Source: Jatrophihabitans sp035642535
GTDB taxonomy: Bacteria; Actinomycetota; Actinomycetes; Mycobacteriales; Jatrophihabitantaceae
Direction of reading: 5' to 3'
NCBI GenBank assembly: GCA_035642535.1
Contig: DASQSE010000056.1
Span: forward strand, 1 to 64,000
Length of the DNA stretch: 64,000 bases
The translations under genes and the position numbers were made by a program. Positions 27,678 to 35,288 of the stretch are shown here, piece after piece. The notes under the pieces are model-generated. The model did not search any database, was not told the origin of the DNA, and was given only the letters and a program-made list of their open reading frames with translations. Position 1 is the stretch's first letter, and every line of letters begins with the position of its first letter.

Positions 27678-28370
27678 ATGAGCACACGAGCCGTGCGGGT
27701 GACCGCAATCGTCGTCGCGGTGGTCCTCGTGCTGCTCCTCGTGATCGACCGCGGCGGCGACTACGTCGCGGAACGGCTCGCCGGCGACACGATCGAGTCC
27801 GCGCAGGACCTCAACTCGCGGCCGGACGTCAACATCGCCGGCTTCCCTTTCCTCAACCAGCTCGTCACCGGCAAGTACGACAAGATCACCGTTACCGCGC
27901 ACGACGTGTCGGTCGGCACTGCAGCGGTTCCGCTGGACGTGTCGCAGGTCCAGGTCGTGCTGCACACGCTCACCGTTTCGCGCAACTTCCACAAGTTCCA
28001 CGCGGACAGCGCGGACGCGACGGCGACCGTCACCTACGCCGAACTCAGCGATGCGCTGGGCATCCAGGTCGGCTACGCCGGCGGCGGACGCGTCCGCGCC
28101 AGCAAGACGTTCACCCTCGCCGGCGCCTCGGCCAAGGCAGCCGTCACGACCCGGCCGACGCTGTCCGACGGCGCGCTTTCCTTCACGAGCACGACGGTGG
28201 AGAACGCGGGCGCACTGAGCGCTGCCGTGTCCGCCGCGCTCAATCACGTCTTCGACGTCAACATCCCGCTGCAGCAGGTACGCTTCGACGTCCGCGTCCG
28301 TCGCCTCGCCGTGGACGACAGCGGATTGACCCTCGAACTCACCGGACATGATCTTGCGTATTCCAGGTAG
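27678..28370 (+). CDS. LmeA-like (DUF2993) lipid-binding protein
   Basis: 230 residues from the ATG at 27678. A single N-terminal hydrophobic helix (VTAIVVAVVLVLLLVIDRGG) anchors or exports the protein. The rest matches the DUF2993 layout: ERLAGDTIESAQDLNSRPDV, then IAGFPFLNQLVTGKYDKI, and repeated beta strands ending in VRRLAVDDSGLTLELTG. Mycobacterial LmeA binds phosphatidylinositol in the periplasm and promotes lipomannan maturation. Whether this protein does so is unknown. It lies 46 bases from the divergent AlkZ-like gene. Confidence 0.85.
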   Translation: MSTRAVRVTAIVVAVVLVLLLVIDRGGDYVAERLAGDTIESAQDLNSRPDVNIAGFPFLNQLVTGKYDKITVTAHDVSVGTAAVPLDVSQVQVVLHTLTVSRNFHKFHADSADATATVTYAELSDALGIQVGYAGGGRVRASKTFTLAGASAKAAVTTRPTLSDGALSFTSTTVENAGALSAAVSAALNHVFDVNIPLQQVRFDVRVRRLAVDDSGLTLELTGHDLAYSR

Positions 28371-28502
28371 CGGGTGGCCGATTTCGGCGAGTTGTCCGCG
28401 TTCGCCGGGTGCAGTTTTGCAACACTCCGGACCCGCCTATTGCGTGTCCGGCGGGATGTGAGATTAATGTTTGTGCGACCCCTATTTTCTGGAAAGTATG
28501 AA

Positions 28503-29771
28503 ATGAGTGCCAGATCCGTGCACGTGGAGACGCCGTCGGCTGAGGCGTTGGCTGCCTCGATCGAAGGTCTCGCGATCTACCTGCAACCGATCATCGACGT
28601 GGGCACCGGGGCGCTGTGGGCCTACGAGGCGCTGGCCCGATTCGGGAGCGGTCCGGTGCTGGCCGCCGATGCCGCGATCGCATCAGCACACCGGGCCGGC
28701 TACGGCCACGCGCTGGAAGCGGCCTGCCTGCGCGCCGCGTTCGCGCGCCGCGGCGAACTGCCCGAAGGCGTCCGGCTCGCCTTGAACGTCAGCCCGGCCG
28801 GCCTGCTCAGCCGACACGTCCGCGACATGTGGGAGACCGACCTGCACGGCGTGATCGTCGAGGTCACCGAGCACCACTTGGCCGACAACGAGTTGGCGCT
28901 CGCCGAGTTCGCCCGGCTGCGCGCCCGCGGCGCCGCGATCGCGGTCGACGATGTCGGCTCGGGCTACGCCGGCTTGGTCCGGCTCGCCACGCTGCGACCG
29001 GACTACGTCAAGCTGGACCGCACGATCGTGAGTGGTGCGCGGGAGAGCGAGGCGCTGCGCGCCATCGTCGAAACGCTCGTGGCGTTCTCGCATCGCATCG
29101 AGGCGAAGGTCGTGGGGGAGGGCGTCGAGACTCTCGACGATCTTGCGATGCTCGTCCAGTTCGACGTCGACTACGGGCAGGGCTGGGCGATCGGACGACC
29201 CTCGTCGGCCGTCGAGTCGATTCCGTCCGAGGTCGTCGCGATGTGCCACCAGGCCCGCGCTGAAATGCTCCAGCGGCACGGCGCGGTCGCACCAGCCGCC
29301 TCGAGTACCCACGTCATGCACGCGGTCACCGGCGCGCTGGGCCGGGCGACCGAGGTGGCCGCGCTGCACGTCGCGACCGCGCAGGCCGCGGCCGAACTCG
29401 GCGTCGACGGCATCGCGGTCTCCGTCTTGGACGAGGACGGCGTCCTGCGCGAGATCACCTCCACCGGTGACCCGATAGACACCCGCGCCTACGCGATAGC
29501 CGACTATCCGGCGACGCGCCGCGTGATCGACACCGGAGTCCCCGTCGAGGTGCACGTGAACGACCCCGACGCCGATCCGGCCGAATGCGCGCTGCTGAGC
29601 AACATGGGGCACGCCAGCCTGCTCATGGTGCCGCTCGCCGTGGGCGAGCAGCGCATCGGCGTTCTCGAGTTCCTGCATCGGACTCATCGCCGGTGGCCGA
29701 GTACGGAGATCGCGCACGCCCGCGGCCTGTCGATTCATCTGGGCAACGCGTTGCTACGCATCACCGCGTAA
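28503..29771 (+). CDS. EAL-GAF protein, probable cyclic-di-GMP phosphodiesterase
   Basis: 422 residues. The ATG at 28503 (MSARSVHVETPSAE) has GGAAAG upstream, and an ATG at 28467 is an alternative. The EAL domain covers about residues 20-255: YLQPIIDVGTGALWAYEALAR (EAL motif), LALNVSPAG, IVEVTEHH, IAVDDVGSGYAG, YVKLDRTIV and KVVGEGVET, so most catalytic and metal residues are present (DDV replaces the usual DDF). A GAF domain follows at about 295-420, with AAAELGVDGIAVSVLDEDG and LMVPLAVGEQRIGVLEF. There is no GGDEF domain. The GAF part probably senses a ligand and tunes cyclic-di-GMP breakdown. Confidence 0.88.
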   Translation: MSARSVHVETPSAEALAASIEGLAIYLQPIIDVGTGALWAYEALARFGSGPVLAADAAIASAHRAGYGHALEAACLRAAFARRGELPEGVRLALNVSPAGLLSRHVRDMWETDLHGVIVEVTEHHLADNELALAEFARLRARGAAIAVDDVGSGYAGLVRLATLRPDYVKLDRTIVSGARESEALRAIVETLVAFSHRIEAKVVGEGVETLDDLAMLVQFDVDYGQGWAIGRPSSAVESIPSEVVAMCHQARAEMLQRHGAVAPAASSTHVMHAVTGALGRATEVAALHVATAQAAAELGVDGIAVSVLDEDGVLREITSTGDPIDTRAYAIADYPATRRVIDTGVPVEVHVNDPDADPAECALLSNMGHASLLMVPLAVGEQRIGVLEFLHRTHRRWPSTEIAHARGLSIHLGNALLRITA

Positions 29772-30641
29772 CTCGCCGCCTGATGGGCGGCCGCCGACGG
29801 TGCCGACGGCGCGCGCCGCGAGCTGGGCGGCGCCGGTCAGCCGCGCAGCTGGGTCGCCCGGCGTGCCGAGGTAGCCGGCCGCGAATGCGTCGCCGGCGCC
29901 CGTGGTGTCGACGACCGGCACCTGCAGCGCCGCCGAACGGCACGAGTGCGTACCGTCCGACCAGATCGCACCCGCCGCGCCGAGCTTCACCACCGCCTGC
30001 CCGACGCGGCGCGCGAGCGCCCCCGCTGCTGCGTCAGGTTCGGCCAGGCCGGTGAGCACGTGCGCCTCGTCCTCGTTCGCGAACAGCGTGATGTCCTCGC
30101 CCAGCCAGTCGACGAAGGCGTCGGCTCCGACGGCGGCCAGCGGCGCGGCGGACGCGGCGTCCACGGCGATCGACCAGCTCCGCTCGCGGGCGGCCGCAAG
30201 TGCGTCCCGCGCGGCCTGGCGCGCGCCGGCCGCGAACAGCGCGTAGCCCGACAGGTACAGCCAGTCGGCCGTCGGCGGCAGCGTGGCCAGCTCGACGGGT
30301 GCGTCGTTCGCGCCGGCCGAGGGAATCATCGTCCGCTCTCCGGACGGGTCGACGAGCACGATGCACGTGCCCGTCGCCCGTTCGCCGTCGAACACAACCC
30401 GGACGTCGACGCCCAGCCCGCCGAGTTCTGCGGCGACGCGCCGGCCGAGGGGATCGTCGCCGAGCCGGCCGACGAACGTCGCCGTAGCCCCGGCCGCTGC
30501 GGCCCAGGCGGCGACGTTCGCGGCAGCCCCACCGCCGCGGAAGCTGATCGGTGCGGGAGTGTCGGAGCCGACCGCGAGCGGGCCGGGCAGTTGCGCGAGC
30601 ACATCGACCATGACGTCGCCGACGCAGACGATGTGCGTCAC
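29754..30641 (-). CDS. psuK: PfkB-family carbohydrate kinase, probable pseudouridine kinase
   Basis: 295 residues from the GTG at 30641, which overlaps the psuG stop (GTGA). PfkB features are visible: the N-terminal VCVGDVMVDVLAQL, FRGGGAAANVAAWAAAAGA, and the C-terminal signature VVDTTGAGDAFAAGY with the catalytic Asp. Coupling to psuG argues that it phosphorylates pseudouridine to the 5'-phosphate that PsuG splits. Alone it could also be taken for a ribokinase or hydroxymethylpyrimidine kinase. Its end overlaps the convergent EAL gene by 18 bases. Confidence 0.85.
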   Translation of the reverse strand: MTHIVCVGDVMVDVLAQLPGPLAVGSDTPAPISFRGGGAAANVAAWAAAAGATATFVGRLGDDPLGRRVAAELGGLGVDVRVVFDGERATGTCIVLVDPSGERTMIPSAGANDAPVELATLPPTADWLYLSGYALFAAGARQAARDALAAARERSWSIAVDAASAAPLAAVGADAFVDWLGEDITLFANEDEAHVLTGLAEPDAAAGALARRVGQAVVKLGAAGAIWSDGTHSCRSAALQVPVVDTTGAGDAFAAGYLGTPGDPAARLTGAAQLAARAVGTVGGRPSGGELRGDA

Positions 30642-31543
30642 GGCTGCGCGCAGTACGCCGCAGCCACCTCGCCGGCGAGCCGCGCGTTCGAGCGGACGAG
30701 GGCAACGTTGGCAGCGAGCGACGCACCGTGGGTCTCGCGGTGGAAGAAGTCGAGCAGGAACGGCGTGACGTCCTTGCCGCGGACGCCGGCCTGGTCGGCC
30801 GCCGCGAGGCCGGCATGCAGGGTGCGGTCGTGCAGCTCGCGGTCCAGTTCGTCGGCGGGGTCGATCGGGTTGGCGAGGACGAGCCCGTAGACCGCGGTGC
30901 CGAGTTCCTCCTGCGCGCGCAGCATGCCCGCAACGTGCTGCGGGTTCGATGCCAGCCACGGCACCGGATAGCCCGACTCGCGCAGGTAGAAGCCGGGGAA
31001 GCGCTCGGTGCGATAGCCGATGACGCCGACGTTCAGCGTCTCGAGGCGTTCGAGCGTCGCACCGACGTCGAGAATCGACTTCACGCCGGAGCACACGACC
31101 AGCACAGGCGTGCGCGACAGCGCGCTGAGGTCGGCCGACTCGTCCCAACTCTCGCGTGCCTCCCGATGGACGCCGCCGATGCCTCCGGTGGCGAACACCC
31201 GGATACCGGCCTGCGCCGCGAGATGGGCGGTGGCCGCGACCGTGGTGGCGCCTGCGCCGCGAAACGCCGTGATCATCGCCAGATCCCGAGCGCTGACCTT
31301 GATCGGCGCCGGTTCGCCTGCGACCCGCGCGAGCGCGTCGTCGTCCAAGCCGATCCGCGGCCGGCCGTCCAGCACTGCGATCGTCGCCGGCACCGCGCCA
31401 CCTGCGCGCACCGCGTCCTCGATCTCGCGCGCGATGCGCAGGTTGTCCGGGCGCGGCAGCCCGTGGCTGATGATCGTGCTCTCCAGCGCGACGACGGGGC
31501 GGTGCGCCACGAGTGCGCTCGCCACCTCGGGATGGATCAGCAC
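30638..31543 (-). CDS. psuG: Pseudouridine-5'-phosphate glycosidase
   Basis: 301 residues from a GTG at 31543 with GGGAA 8 bases upstream. PsuG cleaves the C-C glycosidic bond of pseudouridine 5'-phosphate to uracil and ribose 5-phosphate. Residues matching the E. coli active site are all present: Glu in VALESTIISHGLPRP, Lys in PIKVSARDLA, His in TGGIGGVHR and Lys in CSGVKSILDVGATLE. ASNPQHVAGMLRAQ and VLANPIDP are further family landmarks. It overlaps the end of the transporter gene by 7 bases, so cytX, psuG and psuK are translated together. Confidence 0.95.
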   Translation of the reverse strand: MLIHPEVASALVAHRPVVALESTIISHGLPRPDNLRIAREIEDAVRAGGAVPATIAVLDGRPRIGLDDDALARVAGEPAPIKVSARDLAMITAFRGAGATTVAATAHLAAQAGIRVFATGGIGGVHREARESWDESADLSALSRTPVLVVCSGVKSILDVGATLERLETLNVGVIGYRTERFPGFYLRESGYPVPWLASNPQHVAGMLRAQEELGTAVYGLVLANPIDPADELDRELHDRTLHAGLAAADQAGVRGKDVTPFLLDFFHRETHGASLAANVALVRSNARLAGEVAAAYCAQP

Positions 31544-32892
31544 CTAGTTTCCCTTCGTCGACTCAGCACGCCGAGCGGCACTGCGAGGACGGCGGCCACG
31601 AGGAAGGAGATTATCGACGCACTCATCCAGTTCGGCGGCGCGAAGTGCAGCCAGCCGTCGATGCGGCCCCACATCCGCGACCACCAGCCGATGTAACCCG
31701 GATTCACGAGTTGGTAGGCGACGAAGCCGAGGAGCCAGGGCACGACCATCACCCAGCGTGCCGGCGCGGCCTCGCTGATGTCCCAGCGGCCGCCCGCGAC
31801 CAGGAAGTAGTCGACGACGAACACGCCGAACAGCGGCACGAACACCGAGCCGATGAGCAGCAGGAAGTTCTCGTAGTCCTGGATGTTCAGCGCGAGCGCG
31901 CCGACCGTGGCGAGCGTGCCGATGACGAGCGCTAGCGCCCGGCGATCCCACTTCGGGCGCAGGTTCTGCACGGACACTGCTGTCGAGTACGTGTCGGCGA
32001 AGGACTGGTCGAGCTCCCGGATCGCAAGTATCGCGAAGGCCAGGCCACCCACCGGGACGGCGAGGAAGGCGCTGAAGATCTGCGTCTCGTGGCCGTGCGC
32101 CACCGTCACCAGGGTGAAGAGGCCGAGCGCATAGCACGCGATCTGCGTGGCGGAGTAACCGAAGAACGCGCCCGCCGCGGCATCGCGCGCCGAGTGCGCG
32201 TGCCGCGAGTAGTCGGATGCGAGCGGCACCCAGGACACCGACACGCCGATCACCGTGTCGACGGCGATCCAGAAGTCGTGCCACGACCCGTCGTTCCACC
32301 CCGGCAGCGGGTGCCGCAGGATCTGCACGAAGAAGTACGTCAGCGCGACCAGCACGACGAGCGTCACGTACTTGCGCAGGACCCGGATCCAGCCGAGCGG
32401 GCGCAACGCCAGGAAGGTGGTGATGACGCCTGCGGCGAGCACGTACACCCACTTAGGCACGGAGTCCGTCATCTGGTGCAGCGCCGCCCCGATGACGACC
32501 AGCTCGAAGGTCGTCCAACCGATCAGCTGCACGATGTTCAGCGCCGTCGGCAGGTAGGAGGCACGCGTCCCGAACAGCCCGCGCAGCAGCACCATCGCCG
32601 GCGCGCCGGTGCGCGCTCCGGGCACCGCGGCGGCGGCCAGGCCGGCGGTGCCGAGCAGCGTGCCGACGACGACTGCGGTGAGCGCGGCCGCGAGTGAGAG
32701 GGCGGTCGCGCCCGGATAGAGCACGAAGATCGCGCCGGTGAAGCCGAGCAGGCTCACCCCGAGGTTGCCCCAGAGGCCGAGTTGATCGACGAGCCGCAGC
32801 GCACGCGGCGCCGGTTGGTCCAGCGTCAGCGGCGCCTCGGCGCGGCCGTCGGTGTGCGCGGTGCTCGCGGTCCGGTCAGTGGTTGTCGTCAT
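31537..32892 (-). CDS. cytX: NCS1-family permease, CytX-like (hydroxymethylpyrimidine or nucleobase/nucleoside transporter)
   Basis: 451 residues from the ATG at 32892. About twelve membrane helices are seen, with the NCS1 pattern: LGLWGNLGVSLLGFTGAIF in helix 1, ARTGAPAMVLLRGLFG in the loop before helix 3, LPTALNIVQLIGWTTFELV, and WVPLASDYSRHAHSA in the sixth-helix region. The TPP aptamer just upstream points to CytX, the predicted transporter for the thiamine precursor hydroxymethylpyrimidine. Coupling to psuG-psuK instead suggests pseudouridine or another pyrimidine nucleoside. Both readings remain open. Confidence 0.8.
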   Translation of the reverse strand: MTTTTDRTASTAHTDGRAEAPLTLDQPAPRALRLVDQLGLWGNLGVSLLGFTGAIFVLYPGATALSLAAALTAVVVGTLLGTAGLAAAAVPGARTGAPAMVLLRGLFGTRASYLPTALNIVQLIGWTTFELVVIGAALHQMTDSVPKWVYVLAAGVITTFLALRPLGWIRVLRKYVTLVVLVALTYFFVQILRHPLPGWNDGSWHDFWIAVDTVIGVSVSWVPLASDYSRHAHSARDAAAGAFFGYSATQIACYALGLFTLVTVAHGHETQIFSAFLAVPVGGLAFAILAIRELDQSFADTYSTAVSVQNLRPKWDRRALALVIGTLATVGALALNIQDYENFLLLIGSVFVPLFGVFVVDYFLVAGGRWDISEAAPARWVMVVPWLLGFVAYQLVNPGYIGWWSRMWGRIDGWLHFAPPNWMSASIISFLVAAVLAVPLGVLSRRRETRC

Positions 32893-32896
32893 CCTG

Positions 32897-32976
32897 TCTC
32901 CCTGCGCCGGCATTACCCGGCGGGTCTGGCGGTCGGCCGAGCGTTTCGGCCCTCTCAGCCCTGGCGAGCTCCCGCG
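32897..32976 (-). promoter_or_regulatory. TPP riboswitch in front of cytX
   Basis: Read on the minus strand, the core elements GGGCTGAGAGGG, CCGGGTAATGCCGGCG and the closing AGGGAG are those of the thiamine pyrophosphate aptamer. The GGGAG at 32902-32898 is at once the 3' side of helix P1 and the ribosome site of cytX (5 bases from the ATG), so ligand binding should block translation directly. The stretch that is ACCTGATC in the second aptamer of this window is ACCCG here, a visible deviation. The element starts only about 10 bases after the thiG stop, so it may lie inside the thiOSG transcript. Confidence 0.9.
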
Positions 32977-32985
32977 GCGGTCGGT

Positions 32986-33756
32986 TTACAGAACAGCCAT
33001 CCCCTCGGTGGGGGAGGACGCTTGCGCGTGGAAGCGCTTGGGGATCCGCCCGGCAAGTCGCGCCAGCCGGCCGGCTTCGACGGCGCGCGCCATCGCCGTC
33101 GCCATCGCGGCGGGGTCCTCTGCGCGGGTGACCGACGAGGCGAGCAGCACGCCGTCGCAGCCGAGTTCCATCGCGAGTGCGGCGTCCGACGCGGTGCCGA
33201 TGCCGGCGTCGAGGATCACGGGCACCGTCGCCTCGCTGACGATCAACTCGATGTTGTGCGGGTTGGCGATGCCGAGTCCGGTGCCGATCGGCGAGCCGAG
33301 CGGCATCACGGCGACGCAGCCGGCCTGCTGCAGCCGACGGGCGAGCACCGGGTCGTCGTTCGTGTAGGGCAGCACCTGAAACCCCTTGGCGACGAGGTGC
33401 TGGGCCGCGTCCAGCAACTCGATCGGGTCGGGGAGCAGGGTGCGCTCGTCCGCTATGACCTCGAGCTTGATCCAGTCCGTCTCGAGCGCCTCTCGCGCCA
33501 GCTCGGCGGTCCGGACGGCCTCCCGTGCCGTGCGGCAGCCGGCGGTGTTGGGCAGGATGCGCACTCCGCGGCGGTCGAGGACGTCGAGGATCGAGCCGGT
33601 GGTCGCCGGGTCGACGCGCCGCATCGCGACGGTGCACATCGCTGCCTGCGAGGCGACGAGCGCCTCGTCCACGACGTGCAGGCTGGGTGCGCCCCCGGTG
33701 CCGAGAATGAGCCGGGACGCGAGCTCGACGCCCGCGATCACGAATTGGTTGTCCAC
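32986..33756 (-). CDS. thiG: Thiazole synthase
   Basis: 256 residues from a GTG at 33756 with GAAGGA upstream. ThiG condenses deoxyxylulose 5-phosphate, dehydroglycine and ThiS-thiocarboxylate into the thiazole of thiamine. Key features are SRLILGTGGAPSL, MRRVDPATT, LPNTAGCRTAREAV, the Schiff-base lysine in DWIKLEVIADERTLLPDP, VMPLGSPIGTGLGI and LDAGIGTASDAALAMELG (phosphate site). It starts 6 bases after thiS. Confidence 0.97.
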   Translation of the reverse strand: MDNQFVIAGVELASRLILGTGGAPSLHVVDEALVASQAAMCTVAMRRVDPATTGSILDVLDRRGVRILPNTAGCRTAREAVRTAELAREALETDWIKLEVIADERTLLPDPIELLDAAQHLVAKGFQVLPYTNDDPVLARRLQQAGCVAVMPLGSPIGTGLGIANPHNIELIVSEATVPVILDAGIGTASDAALAMELGCDGVLLASSVTRAEDPAAMATAMARAVEAGRLARLAGRIPKRFHAQASSPTEGMAVL

Positions 33757-33762
33757 GATCCT

Positions 33763-33963
33763 TCAGCCTCCTTGCACCGCGGTGATCAACTCGACGACTT
33801 GCCCGTCGCGCAGCGCGAACTCCGGCCATTCGCGCCGCGGCACGACCGCGCCGTCCACGACCGCGGCGCTCCCTCGCGTCGACCCGGTGAGTTCGGTCAT
33901 CAACGCCCCGAGCGTCGTGCCGTCGCCGACGTCGCGCAGCTCGCCGTTGAGGGTGATCGTCAT
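33763..33963 (-). CDS. thiS: Sulfur carrier protein ThiS
   Basis: 66 residues with a ubiquitin-like beta-grasp pattern and the obligatory C-terminal Gly-Gly (ELITAVQGG), which is adenylated and converted to a thiocarboxylate. VNGE-type start MTITLNGELRDVGDG and VVDGAVVPRREWPEFAL are family features. It directly precedes thiG and follows thiO after a 67-base gap that holds the 3' arm of a perfect hairpin. Confidence 0.95.
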   Translation of the reverse strand: MTITLNGELRDVGDGTTLGALMTELTGSTRGSAAVVDGAVVPRREWPEFALRDGQVVELITAVQGG

Positions 33964-33989
33964 CTCGTCACCGTCCGAGCTAACGACCG

Positions 33990-34048
33990 GCTTCGGGGCC
34001 GAGATGACCAGAATCGGGCCCTAGATTTGATCATCTCGGCCCCGAAGC
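33990..34048. repeat. Perfect 18-bp inverted repeat spanning the end of thiO and the thiO-thiS gap
   Basis: The arms at 33990-34007 and 34031-34048 are exact reverse complements, with a 23-base spacer. The right arm is the final codons of thiO plus its TGA stop, and the left arm lies in the thiO-thiS gap, pointing to thiS. On the thiO transcript this gives a very stable hairpin starting inside the coding region. It could be a partial terminator, an RNA-processing or stability element, or a translational spacer that lowers ThiO relative to ThiS/ThiG. There is no T-run. Confidence 0.8.
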
Positions 34049-35185
34049 GGAACTGAGGTCGGTGAAGCGGGCCGGGCTGAACGGCGCGAGCGCCTCCGGC
34101 AGCGCGCCGGTGCTCAGCAGGTCGGCGACGGCGTCGGCGGTGACCGGCGTGAGCAGGATGCCGTTGCGGTAGTGCCCGGTGGCGTGCACGAGCCCATGGA
34201 CGGCGGTCGGGCCGATGATCGGGGCGTTGTCCGGCGAGCCGGGGCGCAGCCCGGTGCTGATCTCCTCGAGGACGGCCTCGCCGATCTCGGGCATCAGTGA
34301 CTGCGCGTCGCGAAGCAGCTCGTACACCGCACCGGCGCGGGGTGCGACGTCGAAGCCCTGTTCCTCCGACGAGGCACCGACCACGATGCGCCCGTCCGCC
34401 CGCGGCACGAGGTAAACGGGCGTGCCCTTGACCAGCCCGCGAACCACGCGGCTCAGCCGGGGCCGGCCGGGCAGCCGCAGCCGCAGCGTCTGCCCCTTGA
34501 CCGGGCGAACCGGCGGGACGACCTCCGCCGGCATGCCGTCGACCTGCGCGGACCAGGTGCCGGCCGCGACGACGACGTATCGGCTGGCCAGCACATGACC
34601 ACCCGCCACCCGGACACCACGGACGCGGCCCTGATCGGTCAGCACGGCACCGGCCGATTCGACGATCTGCACGCCGCGTTGCCGGCAGGCAGTGAGCAGT
34701 GCCGCGTGCAGCAGGCGGGGATCGACCTGGTGGTCGCCCGGCGCGTACATGGCACCGGGCAGGCCCGGCGCGAGCGCCGGCTCGAGCTCACGCAGGTCCT
34801 GCCCGGTGAGCAAGTCGGCGCGCACGCCGAGCCCGGCCGCGAAGGCGCGCAGCCGTTGCAGCGTGGCGAGATCCGCACCGTCGAAGGCGGCGAGCACCGC
34901 GCCGGATTCGACGAAGCCGACGGGCAGGTCCGATTCCTTCGTCACCTCGGCGGCGAACGCGGGGTAGCGGGCGAGCGAGTCCAGACCGAGCCGGAGCAGC
35001 GGCGTCTCGGTGTAATGCAGTTCGGTGATCGGTGCGAGCATCCCGGCCGCGGTGTTCCAGGCACCGCGCTGCGGCTCGGGGTCGACGAGCGTGACCGCGG
35101 CGCCGCGCTGCGCGCAGCGCCAGGCGATCGCGGCACCGATCGTGCCCGCCCCGATGACGGTGACGTCGGCCGTGTTCTGGGCCAT
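34031..35185 (-). CDS. thiO: Glycine oxidase ThiO
   Basis: 384 residues from the ATG at 35185. ThiO oxidises glycine to iminoacetate for the thiazole ring in aerobic organisms. The FAD-binding start VTVIGAGTIGAAIAWRCA, GAWNTAAGMLAP (DAO family), VVVAAGTWSAQV, GQTLRLRLPG and the C-terminal GLRPGSPDNAPIIGP and HATGHYRNGILLTP are all present. Expression is set by the TPP aptamer immediately upstream, whose last helix contains the ribosome site. Confidence 0.95.
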   Translation of the reverse strand: MAQNTADVTVIGAGTIGAAIAWRCAQRGAAVTLVDPEPQRGAWNTAAGMLAPITELHYTETPLLRLGLDSLARYPAFAAEVTKESDLPVGFVESGAVLAAFDGADLATLQRLRAFAAGLGVRADLLTGQDLRELEPALAPGLPGAMYAPGDHQVDPRLLHAALLTACRQRGVQIVESAGAVLTDQGRVRGVRVAGGHVLASRYVVVAAGTWSAQVDGMPAEVVPPVRPVKGQTLRLRLPGRPRLSRVVRGLVKGTPVYLVPRADGRIVVGASSEEQGFDVAPRAGAVYELLRDAQSLMPEIGEAVLEEISTGLRPGSPDNAPIIGPTAVHGLVHATGHYRNGILLTPVTADAVADLLSTGALPEALAPFSPARFTDLSSASGPR

Positions 35186-35186
35186 T

Positions 35187-35262
35187 GCTCCCTCGCGCCG
35201 GCATTACCCGGATCAGGTTCGACGGTCGGCTTGCGCCCTCTCAGCCCATTGGGGGCTCCCGT
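35187..35262 (-). promoter_or_regulatory. TPP riboswitch in front of thiO
   Basis: On the minus strand it reads CGGGAGCC, GGGCTGAGAGGGC, GACCGTCGAACCTGATC, CGGGTAATGCCGGCG and GAGGGAG, all canonical TPP aptamer elements. The GGGAG at 35192-35188 is 2 bases from the thiO ATG, so control is very likely by hiding the ribosome site. No separate terminator follows. The divergent gene thiE starts 27 bases beyond the aptamer and is not under this element. Confidence 0.95.
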
Positions 35263-35288
35263 GCAATTGCCAGAATACGCTCGCGGAC

